Origin: Verminephrobacter eiseniae EF01-2
Lineage (GTDB): Bacteria; Pseudomonadota; Gammaproteobacteria; Burkholderiales; Burkholderiaceae_C
Direction of reading: 5' to 3'
Length of the DNA stretch: 64,000 bases
Assembly: GCF_000015565.1 (NCBI RefSeq)
Contig: NC_008786.1
Location: 3,894,501-3,958,500, forward strand
A model generated the notes under the pieces. The model searched no databases and was not told the origin of the DNA. It was given only the letters and a program-made list of their open reading frames with translations. Shown here one piece after another: positions 10,698 through 19,484 of the stretch (the first letter of the stretch is position 1; the number at the start of each line of letters is the position of its first letter). Position numbers and translations under genes: made by a program.

Positions 10698-12266
10698 TCA
10701 GTGAATCGCCGCGTACATGATCGCTTCCTGTGTGGCTTCGGTGGCCGAGAATTCCGTGACCACTTTGCCTTGCTTGGCCACGAGGATGCGGTCCGACAGC
10801 GCCATCACCTCCGGCAGGTAGGATGAAATCACCACCACCGCCTTGCCGGCATCGGCCAGCCGGTTGATCACGGCATGGATCTCGGCGATGGCGCCCACAT
10901 CCACGCCCCGCGTCGGTTCGTCGAAGATGATGATGTCAGGCTCTTGCACCAGCGATTTGGCAATCACCACTTTCTGCTGGTTGCCCCCGGACAGTTCGAT
11001 CACCTTCACGTCCTTGTCGATGGCGCGCACGTTGAGCAGCCGGCTCCAGTGCGCGCCGATTTCCCGGATGCGGGCCTGTGCGACCAGGCCATGCGCGCCG
11101 GGCAATTTGCCCAGCAGGCCCAGGTAGATGTTCCGGGCGATCGACATGATCTCGAAGAAGCCTTCGAGCTTGCGGTCTTCGGTGACGTAGGCGATGCCGT
11201 CGCGCACCGCCTGGCGCGCCACCCGGTAGCGCACCGGACGGCCGCGCACCAGCACCTGGCCACCGTGGAAGAAGTCGCGCTTGATCAACCCCGCCACCAC
11301 CTTGAAGGTTTCGGTGCGGCCCGCCCCGACCAGTCCGAACAGGCCGGTGACCTGGCCCGCGAAGACCGACAGCGAGTTGTTCTTGACCATCGCCGCCATG
11401 CGCAGGTTGCGCACCGACAGCAGGCATTCGCCCTGCGGCCGCACGAAGTTCTTTTTCTGCCCGTAGATGGTTTGCGAGAGGTCGCGCCCGACCATGGCCT
11501 GCACGATGCGGTCGCGGTCGAAGCGGGCCTTGGTGTCGGTCACCACATGGCGGCCGTCGCGCAGCACGGTGATGCGGTCGGCCAGCAGCAGCGCTTCTTC
11601 GAGCGCGTGCGAGATGAAGATGACCGACACGCCGCGCGCCTTGAGCGCGAACACCAGGTCGAAGAAGTATTTCTTCTCCTCGGGCGTCAGGCTGGCGGTC
11701 GGCTCGTCGAAGATGATGATGCGCGCCTTGTGCAGCACGGCGCGGGCGATTTCGACCATCTGCTTCTTCGCTGCGCCGAGCATGCTGACCGTGGCGGTCG
11801 GGTCGATATCGAAATTGAGCGATTGCAGGAACTGCTGCGCCGCGATGTATACGCCGCGCAGCCGGTTGAAGAATGCCTCCTGGCCCAGGAACAGGTTCTG
11901 CGCCACGGTCATCGTGGGCACCAGGCTGGTCTCCTGGAACACCATCGCGATGCCCTGGTGCCGGGCTTCGAGCGGGTTGCGCAGTTGCACTGGCCGGCCT
12001 TGCACCAGCATCTGGCCCGAACTGAGCGTGACCACACCCGCCATCACCTTGGTCAGGGTCGATTTGCCGGCGCCGTTCTCCCCGAGCAGCGCATGGATTT
12101 CGCCTTGCCGCAGCGTGAAGTCGACGGCCTCGATGGCGGGCACGCCCATGTATTTCTTGGTCGCCTGGCGCAGTTCGAGCAGGTCGGGCGGCCGGGCGGC
12201 GCGCACTGGGGCACCTTCGCCTTCGGCTGCGGTATGAGCGCCTTCGGGCGGCCGTTCGGCACTCAT
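10698..12266 (-). CDS. Sugar-type ABC transporter ATP-binding protein (two nucleotide-binding domains)
   Basis: A 522-residue RbsA/MglA-class ATPase. The first domain carries Walker A GENGAGKST (about residue 60) and FDEPTASLTPEE; the second has the usual degenerate Walker A (GLVGAGRTE), an intact signature LSGGNQQKV and FDEPTRGVDVGA. It powers import through the two permeases of the same operon. The ATG at 12266 overlaps the stop of the upstream propeller gene (ATGA). Its first 19 residues are encoded by a 56-bp repeat that also begins the unrelated kdgK gene at 41713. It ends 3 bp from the convergent mmsA. Confidence 0.93.
   Translation of the reverse strand: MSAERPPEGAHTAAEGEGAPVRAARPPDLLELRQATKKYMGVPAIEAVDFTLRQGEIHALLGENGAGKSTLTKVMAGVVTLSSGQMLVQGRPVQLRNPLEARHQGIAMVFQETSLVPTMTVAQNLFLGQEAFFNRLRGVYIAAQQFLQSLNFDIDPTATVSMLGAAKKQMVEIARAVLHKARIIIFDEPTASLTPEEKKYFFDLVFALKARGVSVIFISHALEEALLLADRITVLRDGRHVVTDTKARFDRDRIVQAMVGRDLSQTIYGQKKNFVRPQGECLLSVRNLRMAAMVKNNSLSVFAGQVTGLFGLVGAGRTETFKVVAGLIKRDFFHGGQVLVRGRPVRYRVARQAVRDGIAYVTEDRKLEGFFEIMSIARNIYLGLLGKLPGAHGLVAQARIREIGAHWSRLLNVRAIDKDVKVIELSGGNQQKVVIAKSLVQEPDIIIFDEPTRGVDVGAIAEIHAVINRLADAGKAVVVISSYLPEVMALSDRILVAKQGKVVTEFSATEATQEAIMYAAIH
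12211..12266 (-). repeat. 56-bp repeat forming the ABC ATPase 5' end (copy 1)
   Basis: Matches 41658-41713 at 52 of 56 positions in the same orientation and reading frame relative to the gene start. It encodes MSAERPPEGAHTAAEGEG ahead of the usual ABC domain. It contains the 9-mer CCGAAGGCG twice. Confidence 0.9.
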
Positions 12267-13465
12267 GCTGCGGCTCCTGCGCCGGTCAGCGGTATGCGCA
12301 GCAGTCGCCCGCTGCCCTTGGAGACCGCATAGAGCGCGTCGCCGGTGTCGGCGATGGCCGTGATGCCGTGGTGCTTGCCGCCCGCCGGGCTGTGCAGCGA
12401 TGACGACACCTGCCCCTGCCGGTCGACCCGCAGCACCAGCCCGTAGGAGCGTGGCGGCGCCCATGGTTTGAGCCGGCCCATCTGCTTGACCCCGGCGCCC
12501 TGCAATGGCTCCAGGAAGCTGTCGCCGCTGGACAGGGCCGGCGCGATCCAGTAGCGCGGGTCGATCTCGCGCAACATGCGCTTGCGGTAGGCATGCTCGC
12601 GCAGCACGAATTCGACCAGTTGCGTGCGGCAGATGAAGCAGCTGAGCCAGAAGCCGCCGTCGGCAGCCGGCGCCATGCGCGAAGGGTAGCCGGGCAGTTC
12701 CCCCACCTGCGTGACCCGGGGCGCGCCGCTGCGCGCGGTCGATCCGGGCACGGTCGGGCCAAGCACGCCGCCGCGCGCGGTCGATCCGGGCGCGCTCGGA
12801 TACGGCACGCGCAGCACCCGGTGCCGCCAACTCTCGCTGACGAGCAGGCTGCCATCAGACGAGGCGAGCGCGCCGCGCGCGTGGCGCAGGTTGCGGGCGA
12901 GTTCCTCGGCCTGGCGCGCGGACGGGTCCCAAAGGCATAGCCGGCCGGTGGCGCCATGCGACATCAGGTCGTGGCACCACTGCCCGGCATCATGCTCGGC
13001 CGAGCCGTCGGTGATGAGCAGGCGGCCCATGGCGTCGAAGGCCAGCGCGTTGACGCTGCGCAGCGGCTGGCCGGCCACGGCCTCCAGCGTCAGTGCGTTG
13101 CCTCCCGGCGGCGCGGCGCCCGCCAGCGACAGCAGGCGCAACTGCGTTCCACCCAGCGCCACGGCGCTGCGGCAAGCGCCGCCGAAGGGCTGCACGGCCA
13201 GCGCCGTGATTTCGCGCTCGAAGCGCTGCACCGGCAGCGCGCGGTGGCCGTCGGCGCGCTCGATGCGGTACAGCAGCGGCCCGGCGCTCGCCCACAGCGT
13301 GCTGCCGTCCCAGGCCAGGTCGTCCAGGCCTTCGAGCGTGGCCACCACGGCGGCCTCTTCGAGCGCCCGGTTGGGCTTGAGCACCCCGTCCATCACCGGC
13401 ACCGTGATGGCTGCGTCGCCGCGTCCGAGGAGCCGGTCGGCGAATCCGCGCAAGGTCTCCAGCAT
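12263..13465 (-). CDS. SMP-30/strictosidine-synthase-like beta-propeller protein
   Basis: A 400-residue protein with propeller-type repeats (LEGLDDLAWDGSTLWAS, VNALAFDAMGRLLITDGS, ALASSDGSLLVSESW, GYPSRMAPAADGGFWLS). This family includes lactonases and strictosidine-synthase-like proteins. No signal peptide is seen, so it is probably cytoplasmic. It is coupled on both sides: its ATG overlaps the permease-fusion stop (TGATG at 13463-13467) and its stop overlaps the ATPase start. A 19-bp sequence is repeated with 42-bp period (12731-12749, 12773-12791), duplicating PGSTAR in a loop. It may open a lactone of the imported sugar acid; no catalytic residues are assigned. Confidence 0.8.
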   Translation of the reverse strand: MLETLRGFADRLLGRGDAAITVPVMDGVLKPNRALEEAAVVATLEGLDDLAWDGSTLWASAGPLLYRIERADGHRALPVQRFEREITALAVQPFGGACRSAVALGGTQLRLLSLAGAAPPGGNALTLEAVAGQPLRSVNALAFDAMGRLLITDGSAEHDAGQWCHDLMSHGATGRLCLWDPSARQAEELARNLRHARGALASSDGSLLVSESWRHRVLRVPYPSAPGSTARGGVLGPTVPGSTARSGAPRVTQVGELPGYPSRMAPAADGGFWLSCFICRTQLVEFVLREHAYRKRMLREIDPRYWIAPALSSGDSFLEPLQGAGVKQMGRLKPWAPPRSYGLVLRVDRQGQVSSSLHSPAGGKHHGITAIADTGDALYAVSKGSGRLLRIPLTGAGAAA

Positions 13466-15579
13466 CAGGCTTTTCTCCAGCGTCGTTCGTACTGCACGAA
13501 GTCCGGGTCTGCGCCCGGCAACTGGTAGCGGCCGATGCGGTTGTTCGAGATGCCGCCGAGGTACAGGTAGCCGCGGTGCTCGCGCATCGAGGTGATCATC
13601 GGATGGTTCTGCCCGCCCAGGTCCCAGAGCGTTTCCAGCACCTGGCCGGCTTCGCTGAACTTGAGCACACAGCCGGTGTTGATGTTCGGAAACAGCCATT
13701 CGTCCAGCGGCACCCGCAGCGCCATGCGCCGGCGAAAGCCCGGCATGCGCAGCGCCAGGTCGTAGGCCGGGCAGCGCATGCCGACCAGCGCGAGCCAGTA
13801 GTGACCGTCGGAGGCTTGGTTGATGTTGTCCGGGTAGCCCGGCAAGTTCCCGATCACGGTCTGCACCTGGCCGGCCTTGGGCCCGTCGAACCAGTAGCGC
13901 TTGATGCAGCAGCCCCAGGTCTCGGCGAACAGGATCGACTGCCCGTCGCTGCCGATCGCGATGCCGTTCGGAAAACGCAGGCCGCGCAGCACGGTGCGCG
14001 TCGAGCCGTCGCGCGGGTCGTGGCAGATGATGCGGCCGTTGCCGCGCGCCTCCAGCCCGTCGATCGGCCATTCGTGCATCTCGTAGCGCACCGTCGCTTC
14101 GCTGAAGAAGATGCGGCCGTCGTCGGCGATGTCCAGGTCGTCGGCCAGCCGCAGCCGGCTGTCGTCGTTGATCGAGGCCCAACTGCGGTTGGTTTCGTCG
14201 CTCACGCGCTCGACCACGCGCTCTGGCGTGATGCGGTACAGCCCCATGCCGCCGACGCACACATGCAGGTTGTCCTGGCGGTCGAAGGCCAGGCCCAGCG
14301 GCTGGCCGCCGATGTGGGCGTAGACCTCCATGCGCTCGTAGTCGGGCGCGAAAAAGCGGATCACGTCGCCGTGGCGCGAGCCTGCATAGAGGTTGTCGTC
14401 GCGGTCGAGGATCACGTCCTCCGGCGCCTCGATGCGCCCGAGCCCGATCGGCGTCACGTCGCGCAGTTTGTCGTTGAGCGCGTAGCTGCCCGCGCCTTCT
14501 GCGGTGCAGGGCGGCGCCGGCGGCAACGCCAGGTAGGTCGGGCTGACGTAGACCTTGCCGATGATGCGCTGGCGGTTCTTGAGCCAGCGCACATCGATCA
14601 CTGCGGCCAGCACCAGGATGGTCGCCAGCACCATGCGGGTCACGCCGCCCGGGGCCGACAGCGAGGTCAGCCCGTTGGTGATCAGCAGCACCAGCAGCGT
14701 GCCCACCAGCGCCTTGGTGACCGAGCCGCGCCCGCCGCCCAGGCTGATGCCGCCCAGCACGGCGGCGGTGAGCACCAGCACCTCCATGCCCACGCCGATG
14801 TCGGCGCCGGCCGTGGCCAGGCGCGAGGCGAAAAAGCAGCCGGCCGCGCCGCACAGCAGGCCCGAGGTCAGGTAGCACAGCGCCACCGTGCGGCGCACCG
14901 CGATGCCGCCGTTGTAGGCCGATCGGCGCGAGCCGCCAATGGCCATGATGTGCCAGCCGATGCGCAGCCGCGTGAGCAGCACATGGCCGCCAATGGCCAC
15001 CACCGCGTAGACCCAGGCCACGGTCGGCAAGCCCAGCAGCGTGCCGTTGCCCAGAAAGTCCCAGGCCGCCGAGTCGGGCACGGCGCCGGCGATGGCGGTG
15101 GAGTATTGCAGGCTCAGGATTTCATAGATCGAGCGAAAGATGATCAGCGTGATCAGCGTCGTCAAAAAGGCGCGCAACTGCAGGTAGCCGATCAGCAGGC
15201 CGTTGACCGCGCCCAGCAGCGCGCCGGCGAGCAATGTGACGAGCACCGAGGCGGCCATCGGCCACTTGAGCACATGCATGCACATCAGCGCGCAGAAGTT
15301 GGTCAGCGCGAAGATCGAGCCTACCGACAGGTCGATGCCGCCGACGATCATGACCAGCGCCAGCCCCAGCACGATGAGGCCGATCTCGCCGGCCTGGCGC
15401 AGCGTGTCGGCCAGCATCACCGGCGAATGGAAGTTCGGGATCAGCTGCTCCGAGGCCAGCAGCACGGCGACCAGCAGCAGCACCGGAATGGCGCTCTCCG
15501 TCCAGCGCTTGGACAGGAGCTCGCCCACCCAGTGGTCAGGCCAATAGCGATAGCGCAGACGGGTGAGGGTCTCGTTCAT
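13465..15579 (-). CDS. ABC permease fused to SMP-30/strictosidine-synthase-like propeller
   Basis: A 704-residue fusion. Residues about 1-335 are a complete RbsC/BPD_transp_2 permease with eight or more hydrophobic helices, the GGIDLSVGSI signature near residue 83 and GGISLGGGRGS near residue 263. Residues about 365-704 form a propeller domain resembling strictosidine-synthase-like and APMAP proteins (LGRIEAPEDVILDRDDNLY, FPNGIAIGSDGQSILFAET, NLPGYPDNINQASDGHYWLA). The frame is open throughout with no internal stop, and the hydrophobic part is as long as a standalone permease, so this looks like a real fusion. The last permease helix probably leaves the propeller in the cytoplasm, where it could meet the substrate on entry; this is inference. 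Confidence 0.87.
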   Translation of the reverse strand: MNETLTRLRYRYWPDHWVGELLSKRWTESAIPVLLLVAVLLASEQLIPNFHSPVMLADTLRQAGEIGLIVLGLALVMIVGGIDLSVGSIFALTNFCALMCMHVLKWPMAASVLVTLLAGALLGAVNGLLIGYLQLRAFLTTLITLIIFRSIYEILSLQYSTAIAGAVPDSAAWDFLGNGTLLGLPTVAWVYAVVAIGGHVLLTRLRIGWHIMAIGGSRRSAYNGGIAVRRTVALCYLTSGLLCGAAGCFFASRLATAGADIGVGMEVLVLTAAVLGGISLGGGRGSVTKALVGTLLVLLITNGLTSLSAPGGVTRMVLATILVLAAVIDVRWLKNRQRIIGKVYVSPTYLALPPAPPCTAEGAGSYALNDKLRDVTPIGLGRIEAPEDVILDRDDNLYAGSRHGDVIRFFAPDYERMEVYAHIGGQPLGLAFDRQDNLHVCVGGMGLYRITPERVVERVSDETNRSWASINDDSRLRLADDLDIADDGRIFFSEATVRYEMHEWPIDGLEARGNGRIICHDPRDGSTRTVLRGLRFPNGIAIGSDGQSILFAETWGCCIKRYWFDGPKAGQVQTVIGNLPGYPDNINQASDGHYWLALVGMRCPAYDLALRMPGFRRRMALRVPLDEWLFPNINTGCVLKFSEAGQVLETLWDLGGQNHPMITSMREHRGYLYLGGISNNRIGRYQLPGADPDFVQYERRWRKA

Positions 15580-15652
15580 CGGTGGATCGGCATGAACCGC
15601 GCAGCAATCGGGGTTGTCGGGGTTGTCGGGGTTGCGGCGTTGCGCGCGGCGG

Positions 15653-16666
15653 CTACCTGGCGGCCGCGAGCTTCCAGCAGGTGCCCTCGGCGCCGGCGTT
15701 TTCCTTGGTGATCGGCAGCAGCGTGGTGTAGATGTTCTGCCGCGCCGCGCCCGGCTTCACGCCGCCTTGCACCAGCCACTTGATCATGGCCGCCATGTTG
15801 CTGGCCTGCGTCGGCACGTCGTAGCTCACGAGGTAGTCGAAAGCGCCCGACTTGACCTGGTCGCACGCGCTTTTTTGCTCGCCGCCGCCCGAGGTGGCCA
15901 GGAACACCTTGCCGGTCAGGCCCGCCTCCTTGATCGCCGCAGCCGTGCCGATGTCCATGCCGTCCCAGAAGCCGACGATGCCGCACAGGTCGGGGTGCTG
16001 CTTGAGCACGGTCTGCGTCAGCGCCTTGGCCTTGGTGGCATCCCAGTCGGCGGCCTGGTTCGACACCAGTTTGAGCTGCGGGTTCTTCGCCAGCACATTT
16101 TCCACGCCCTTGAGCGTGTAGGCGCTGGTCGCGGCCGTGGGCGCGCCCTGGACGATGGCGATCTTGTTCGACTTGCCCTGGCAAGCTTGCATCACCGCCG
16201 TGGCGCCGCGCTCGCCGACATCGATCCAGTCGGCGCCGACGAAGACGGTGGACGGCTGTGCCGAGCGCATGTTGATCTGCACCACGTAGATGCCCTCGGC
16301 CTCGGCCTTGGTGATCAGTTTGGCGTAGGTCTGCACGTCGGGGTTGTGCACCACGATCACGGCGGGCTTTTCGGCGATCAGCGCGGTGAAAGCCTGCGCG
16401 CCGGCGCCGGTGTTCCAGTTCGGGTCGCGCAAGACCACCTTCATGCCCGAGGGCTCCAGTTCCTTCTTGAGCCCGAGGTACCAGCCATTGGTCAGATCGA
16501 ACCCCATCGCGACCGGGATGAAGCCGACCGTCTTGCCGGCCAGCGCTTTCTTGTAGCCGTCGCGAAAAGGCTCATCGAGCCCCTTGCCCTGCGCGGCCGC
16601 GTGCTGCGCGCCGGCCAGTGCCAGCACGGTGCCGACGGTGGTGGCGAGTTTGTGTGCGAAGTTCAT
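15653..16666 (-). CDS. Periplasmic sugar-binding protein of ABC transporter
   Basis: A 337-residue periplasmic-binding protein of the type 1/4 sugar-binding fold. The signal peptide is about residues 1-25 (ending HAAAQ). Core features are KTVGFIPVAMGFDLTNGWYLGL, PAVIVVHNPDVQTYAKLI and CGIVGFWDGMDIGTAAAI. It delivers ligand to the flanking permeases. The ATG at 16666 has an aggagc ribosome site. Gene order on this strand is permease, binding protein, permease-propeller, propeller, ATPase. The ligand cannot be read from sequence; the propellers suggest a sugar or sugar acid able to form a lactone. Confidence 0.9.
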   Translation of the reverse strand: MNFAHKLATTVGTVLALAGAQHAAAQGKGLDEPFRDGYKKALAGKTVGFIPVAMGFDLTNGWYLGLKKELEPSGMKVVLRDPNWNTGAGAQAFTALIAEKPAVIVVHNPDVQTYAKLITKAEAEGIYVVQINMRSAQPSTVFVGADWIDVGERGATAVMQACQGKSNKIAIVQGAPTAATSAYTLKGVENVLAKNPQLKLVSNQAADWDATKAKALTQTVLKQHPDLCGIVGFWDGMDIGTAAAIKEAGLTGKVFLATSGGGEQKSACDQVKSGAFDYLVSYDVPTQASNMAAMIKWLVQGGVKPGAARQNIYTTLLPITKENAGAEGTCWKLAAAR

Positions 16667-16748
16667 TGCGCTGTGCTCCTTTGCTCTGTGGTCTGGACAT
16701 GTATCGGGATGGCGCCGAAAAGTGCCTGGCGCCCGGGCATCGGAAATC

Positions 16749-16796
16749 GGTGGCGATTGCGGTGGCGATTGCGGTGGCGATTGCGGTGGCGATTGC
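16749..16796 (+). repeat. 12-bp tandem repeat, four copies
   Basis: Four head-to-tail copies of ggtggcgattgc occupy 16749-16796, with a diverged tail continuing to about 16820. The array lies in the 167-bp gap between the first permease gene (ends 16834) and the binding-protein gene (starts 16666), in the leader that would be transcribed ahead of the binding-protein gene. Copies are identical, so slippage could change their number. Confidence 0.9.
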
Positions 16797-16833
16797 GGCG
16801 GTGGTTGGCGCGGTGATTGGGGCGGCGAGGCTT

Positions 16834-17805
16834 TCAGATATCCCCCTGTTGCGCGGTCTCTTCGTTGCGCGGGTTGAGCATCGAGTCGATCAGGATCGCC
16901 ACCAGCAGCAGCACGCCCTTGATGATGTTCTGCACCGAATAAGACAGATCCATGATCGTCATGCCGTTGAGCATGGTGCCGATCAGCAGCGTGCCGATGA
17001 GCACGTTGAACACGCCGCCGCGCCCGCCCGACAGGCCGATGCCGCCGAGCACCACGACCAGCACCACGTCGTAAATCATCGTGGAGTTGAAGATGCGCGT
17101 GGGCATGCTGTTGATCGAGGCGGCCATCACCACGCCGGCGAACAGGCCGATCAGCGCGGCCAGCATGTACTCCAGCAGCACCATCGGTCGCGTCGGCAGG
17201 CCGGTGGCGCGCGCGGCGAAGGGGTTGTCGCCAATGGCCTGTATGAAAGCGCCGGCGCGCAGGCGGCGCAGGAAAAATGAGCAGGCCGCTGCCGCCACGG
17301 CGAACATCACCACCGGCATCGGCAGCCCCGCCAGCGTGCCGCGCCCGAGCCAGGCCAGCGGATCGAGCGCCGCCGGCCACTGCACCACCTCCAGATGCAA
17401 GAGCGAGGCCTGCCCCAGCCCCGCCAGGAACAGCCCGCAGGCCAGCGTGGTGAACAGCGACGGCACCTCGGCATAGGCAATCAGCCAGCCGTTGACCAGG
17501 CCGAACAGCAGCGTCAGGCCCAGCGCCAGCGCGCAGGCCGAGGGCAGGCTGTGCCCGTCCTGCACCAACTGCAGCAGCAGGCCCGAAGGCACGGCCAGCG
17601 CAGCGATCATCGAAATGTCGATGCCGCGCCCGATGACGACGATCGCCATGCCCAGACCCAGGATGCCGAGGAAGGCCACGTTCTGCACCAGCGTGAGCAG
17701 GTTATCGATCTGCGCGAAGCCCGGCAGGAACAGCAACAAGCCTGCGAACAACAACGCAAACAGCGCCAGGACGATGCTCTGTTGGGAGAGCTTGGGCTTT
17801 TTCAT
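16834..17805 (-). CDS. Sugar-type ABC transporter permease (RbsC-like)
   Basis: A 323-residue permease with about eight to ten hydrophobic helices. Signatures are GRGIDISMIAALAVPSGLLL near residue 60 and LGGIGLSGGRGGVFNVLIG near residue 255. It is probably the first gene of the minus-strand ABC operon and would pair with the permease domain of the fusion protein at 13465-15579 as a heterodimeric channel. The ATG at 17805 gives a normal MKKPKLSQQ cytoplasmic start. A 387-bp gap separates it from the divergent acyl-CoA dehydrogenase gene. Confidence 0.92.
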   Translation of the reverse strand: MKKPKLSQQSIVLALFALLFAGLLLFLPGFAQIDNLLTLVQNVAFLGILGLGMAIVVIGRGIDISMIAALAVPSGLLLQLVQDGHSLPSACALALGLTLLFGLVNGWLIAYAEVPSLFTTLACGLFLAGLGQASLLHLEVVQWPAALDPLAWLGRGTLAGLPMPVVMFAVAAAACSFFLRRLRAGAFIQAIGDNPFAARATGLPTRPMVLLEYMLAALIGLFAGVVMAASINSMPTRIFNSTMIYDVVLVVVLGGIGLSGGRGGVFNVLIGTLLIGTMLNGMTIMDLSYSVQNIIKGVLLLVAILIDSMLNPRNEETAQQGDI

Positions 17806-18192
17806 CGTGCAGTTCGTTCGTCAGGCGCCGGCGGCGCAGACCTTCAACCCCGGAAGCGGCCAAGGCCCGAAAGCCTGGCCGGTTGCAGAAAATGCGGCAA
17901 AAAATGCGGCGCAACGGCGCCAGAGGCCCGGGCTTGCAAGCCCCTGGTCGACCGGTACGATTATTTGCAACCGCCTGCGGCTGCCGTTGCGGTACTTTCC
18001 CTTAGCCACAGCGCTGGCGCGGGGAGTGTGGGAGCGCGGTAAGTGCCGGGAAAGCGCCCGGTGCATGTGCCGTGGGTCGGGCACCGCACCACGGCGGATG
18101 GCGCGCCGCATCATGGAAAACGGCTATGGCCGCCGTGCATGGATGCCGCATATGATGGCCGACGCCCTGCGCACCTGTGCCGAAAACGCCCC
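17806..18192. other. Divergent intergenic region, no gene seen
   Basis: The 387 bp between the minus-strand ABC operon and plus-strand acdH should hold both promoters. A short direct repeat (aaaatgcggc, near 17888 and 17900) is visible. No convincing coding frame, operator palindrome or RNA gene was recognised. Confidence 0.5.
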
Positions 18193-19353
18193 ATGGACTT
18201 TGAACTCACCGAAGAACAACGCGCCTTTGCCAAGAGCGCGCACGACTTTGCCCGGGCCGAATTTGCGCCCCATGCCGCGCAGTGGGACGAGCAGGCCATC
18301 TTCCCCAGAGCGGCGATTGCCAAGGCCGGCGCGCTCGGCTTTTGCGGCCTGTATGCCTGCGAGGCCGCCGGCGGCCTGGCCCTGCCCCGGCTCGATGCCA
18401 CGCTGGTGTTCGAGGAACTGGCGGCCATCGATCCATCGACCACCGCCTTCATCTCCATCCACAACATGGCGACCTGGATGCTCGGCCGCTGGGCCACGCC
18501 CGCAGTGCGCGACCACTGGGGCCCGCTGCTGACCCGGGGCGAGAAACTGGCCTCCTACTGCCTGACGGAGCCTGGCGCAGGCTCGGACGCCGCCGCGCTC
18601 ACGACGCGGGCCGAGCGGGTCGGCAGCGACTATGTGATCAACGGCAGCAAAGCCTTCATCTCGGGCGCCGGCAGCACCGACATGCTGGTGTTGATGGCGC
18701 GCACCGGCGCTGCCGGCGCCGGCGGCATCAGCGCCTTTGCCGTGCCCGCCGACACCCCCGGCATCAGCTACGGCAAGAAAGAGCGCAAGCTGGGCTGGAA
18801 CAGCCAGCCCACGCGCAGCATTGGCTTGGAGCAGTTGCGCATCCCTGCCGAGCACCTGCTCGGCCGCGTCGGCGAGGGCTTCAAGATCGCGATGCAGGGG
18901 CTCGACGGCGGGCGCATCAACATCGCCAGTTGCTCGGTCGGCGCAGCGCAAGGCGCGCTGCAGGCAGCCCGGCAGTACATGCAGCAGCGCCGGCAGTTCG
19001 GCCAGCCGCTGGCCAGCTTTCAGGCGTTGCAGTTCAAACTGGCCGACATGGCCACCGAACTGGTCGCCGCGCGCCAGATGGTGCGCCTGGCGGCCAGCAA
19101 GCTCGACACCGGCGCGCCCGACGCCAGCACCTATTGCGCGATGGCCAAGCGCTTTGCCACCGACATCGGCTTTGCCGTCTGCAACGAGGCGCTGCAACTG
19201 CACGGCGGCTACGGCTACATCCGCGAGTACCCGATCGAGCGCCTGCTGCGCGACACCCGCGTGCACCAGATACTGGAAGGCAGCAACGAAATCATGCGCC
19301 TGATCATTGCGCGGCGCATACTCGATGGCGCCTGCGGCGATACCATCCGCTAG
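18193..19353 (+). CDS. acdH: Acyl-CoA dehydrogenase, probably isobutyryl-CoA dehydrogenase
   Basis: A 386-residue FAD enzyme of the acyl-CoA dehydrogenase family. It has an alpha-helical N-domain (MDFELTEEQRAFAKSAHDFA), the family signature YCLTEPGAGSDAAAL near residue 120, and the C-terminal base candidate Glu362 in QILEGSNEIM. It would oxidise isobutyryl-CoA to methacrylyl-CoA in valine catabolism, inferred from the neighbouring mmsB 131 bp downstream and mmsA upstream; short branched-chain homologues look alike. The ATG at 18193 was preferred over upstream ATGs because the family begins exactly at MDFELTEEQ. Confidence 0.88.
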   Translation: MDFELTEEQRAFAKSAHDFARAEFAPHAAQWDEQAIFPRAAIAKAGALGFCGLYACEAAGGLALPRLDATLVFEELAAIDPSTTAFISIHNMATWMLGRWATPAVRDHWGPLLTRGEKLASYCLTEPGAGSDAAALTTRAERVGSDYVINGSKAFISGAGSTDMLVLMARTGAAGAGGISAFAVPADTPGISYGKKERKLGWNSQPTRSIGLEQLRIPAEHLLGRVGEGFKIAMQGLDGGRINIASCSVGAAQGALQAARQYMQQRRQFGQPLASFQALQFKLADMATELVAARQMVRLAASKLDTGAPDASTYCAMAKRFATDIGFAVCNEALQLHGGYGYIREYPIERLLRDTRVHQILEGSNEIMRLIIARRILDGACGDTIR

Positions 19354-19484
19354 CCACGCAACCACGCTGCGCCAGCCAGAACCGGAACACACCCAGCCAG
19401 CGCTGAGTCGGCCATTGTTTCGATAGCCGTCTGCGCAACATCCACCCGCACCCTATCCATATTCATCACCAGGAGACTGTCGAG

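Noticed and set aside
10698..12830. A longer ABC ATPase starting at 12830.
   Set aside because: The extra N-terminal 188 residues are antisense-like Arg/Ala-rich sequence overlapping the propeller gene; the ATG at 12266 overlaps the upstream stop and leads directly into the ABC domain.
13576..15711. A 711-codon plus-strand frame opposite the permease-propeller fusion.
   Set aside because: It is the shadow of the fusion gene, with low-complexity Gln/His/Arg runs. The minus-strand frame has membrane helices and family motifs.
16749..16796. CRISPR-like array.
   Set aside because: The units are contiguous 12-mers with no spacers, and no cas genes are near.
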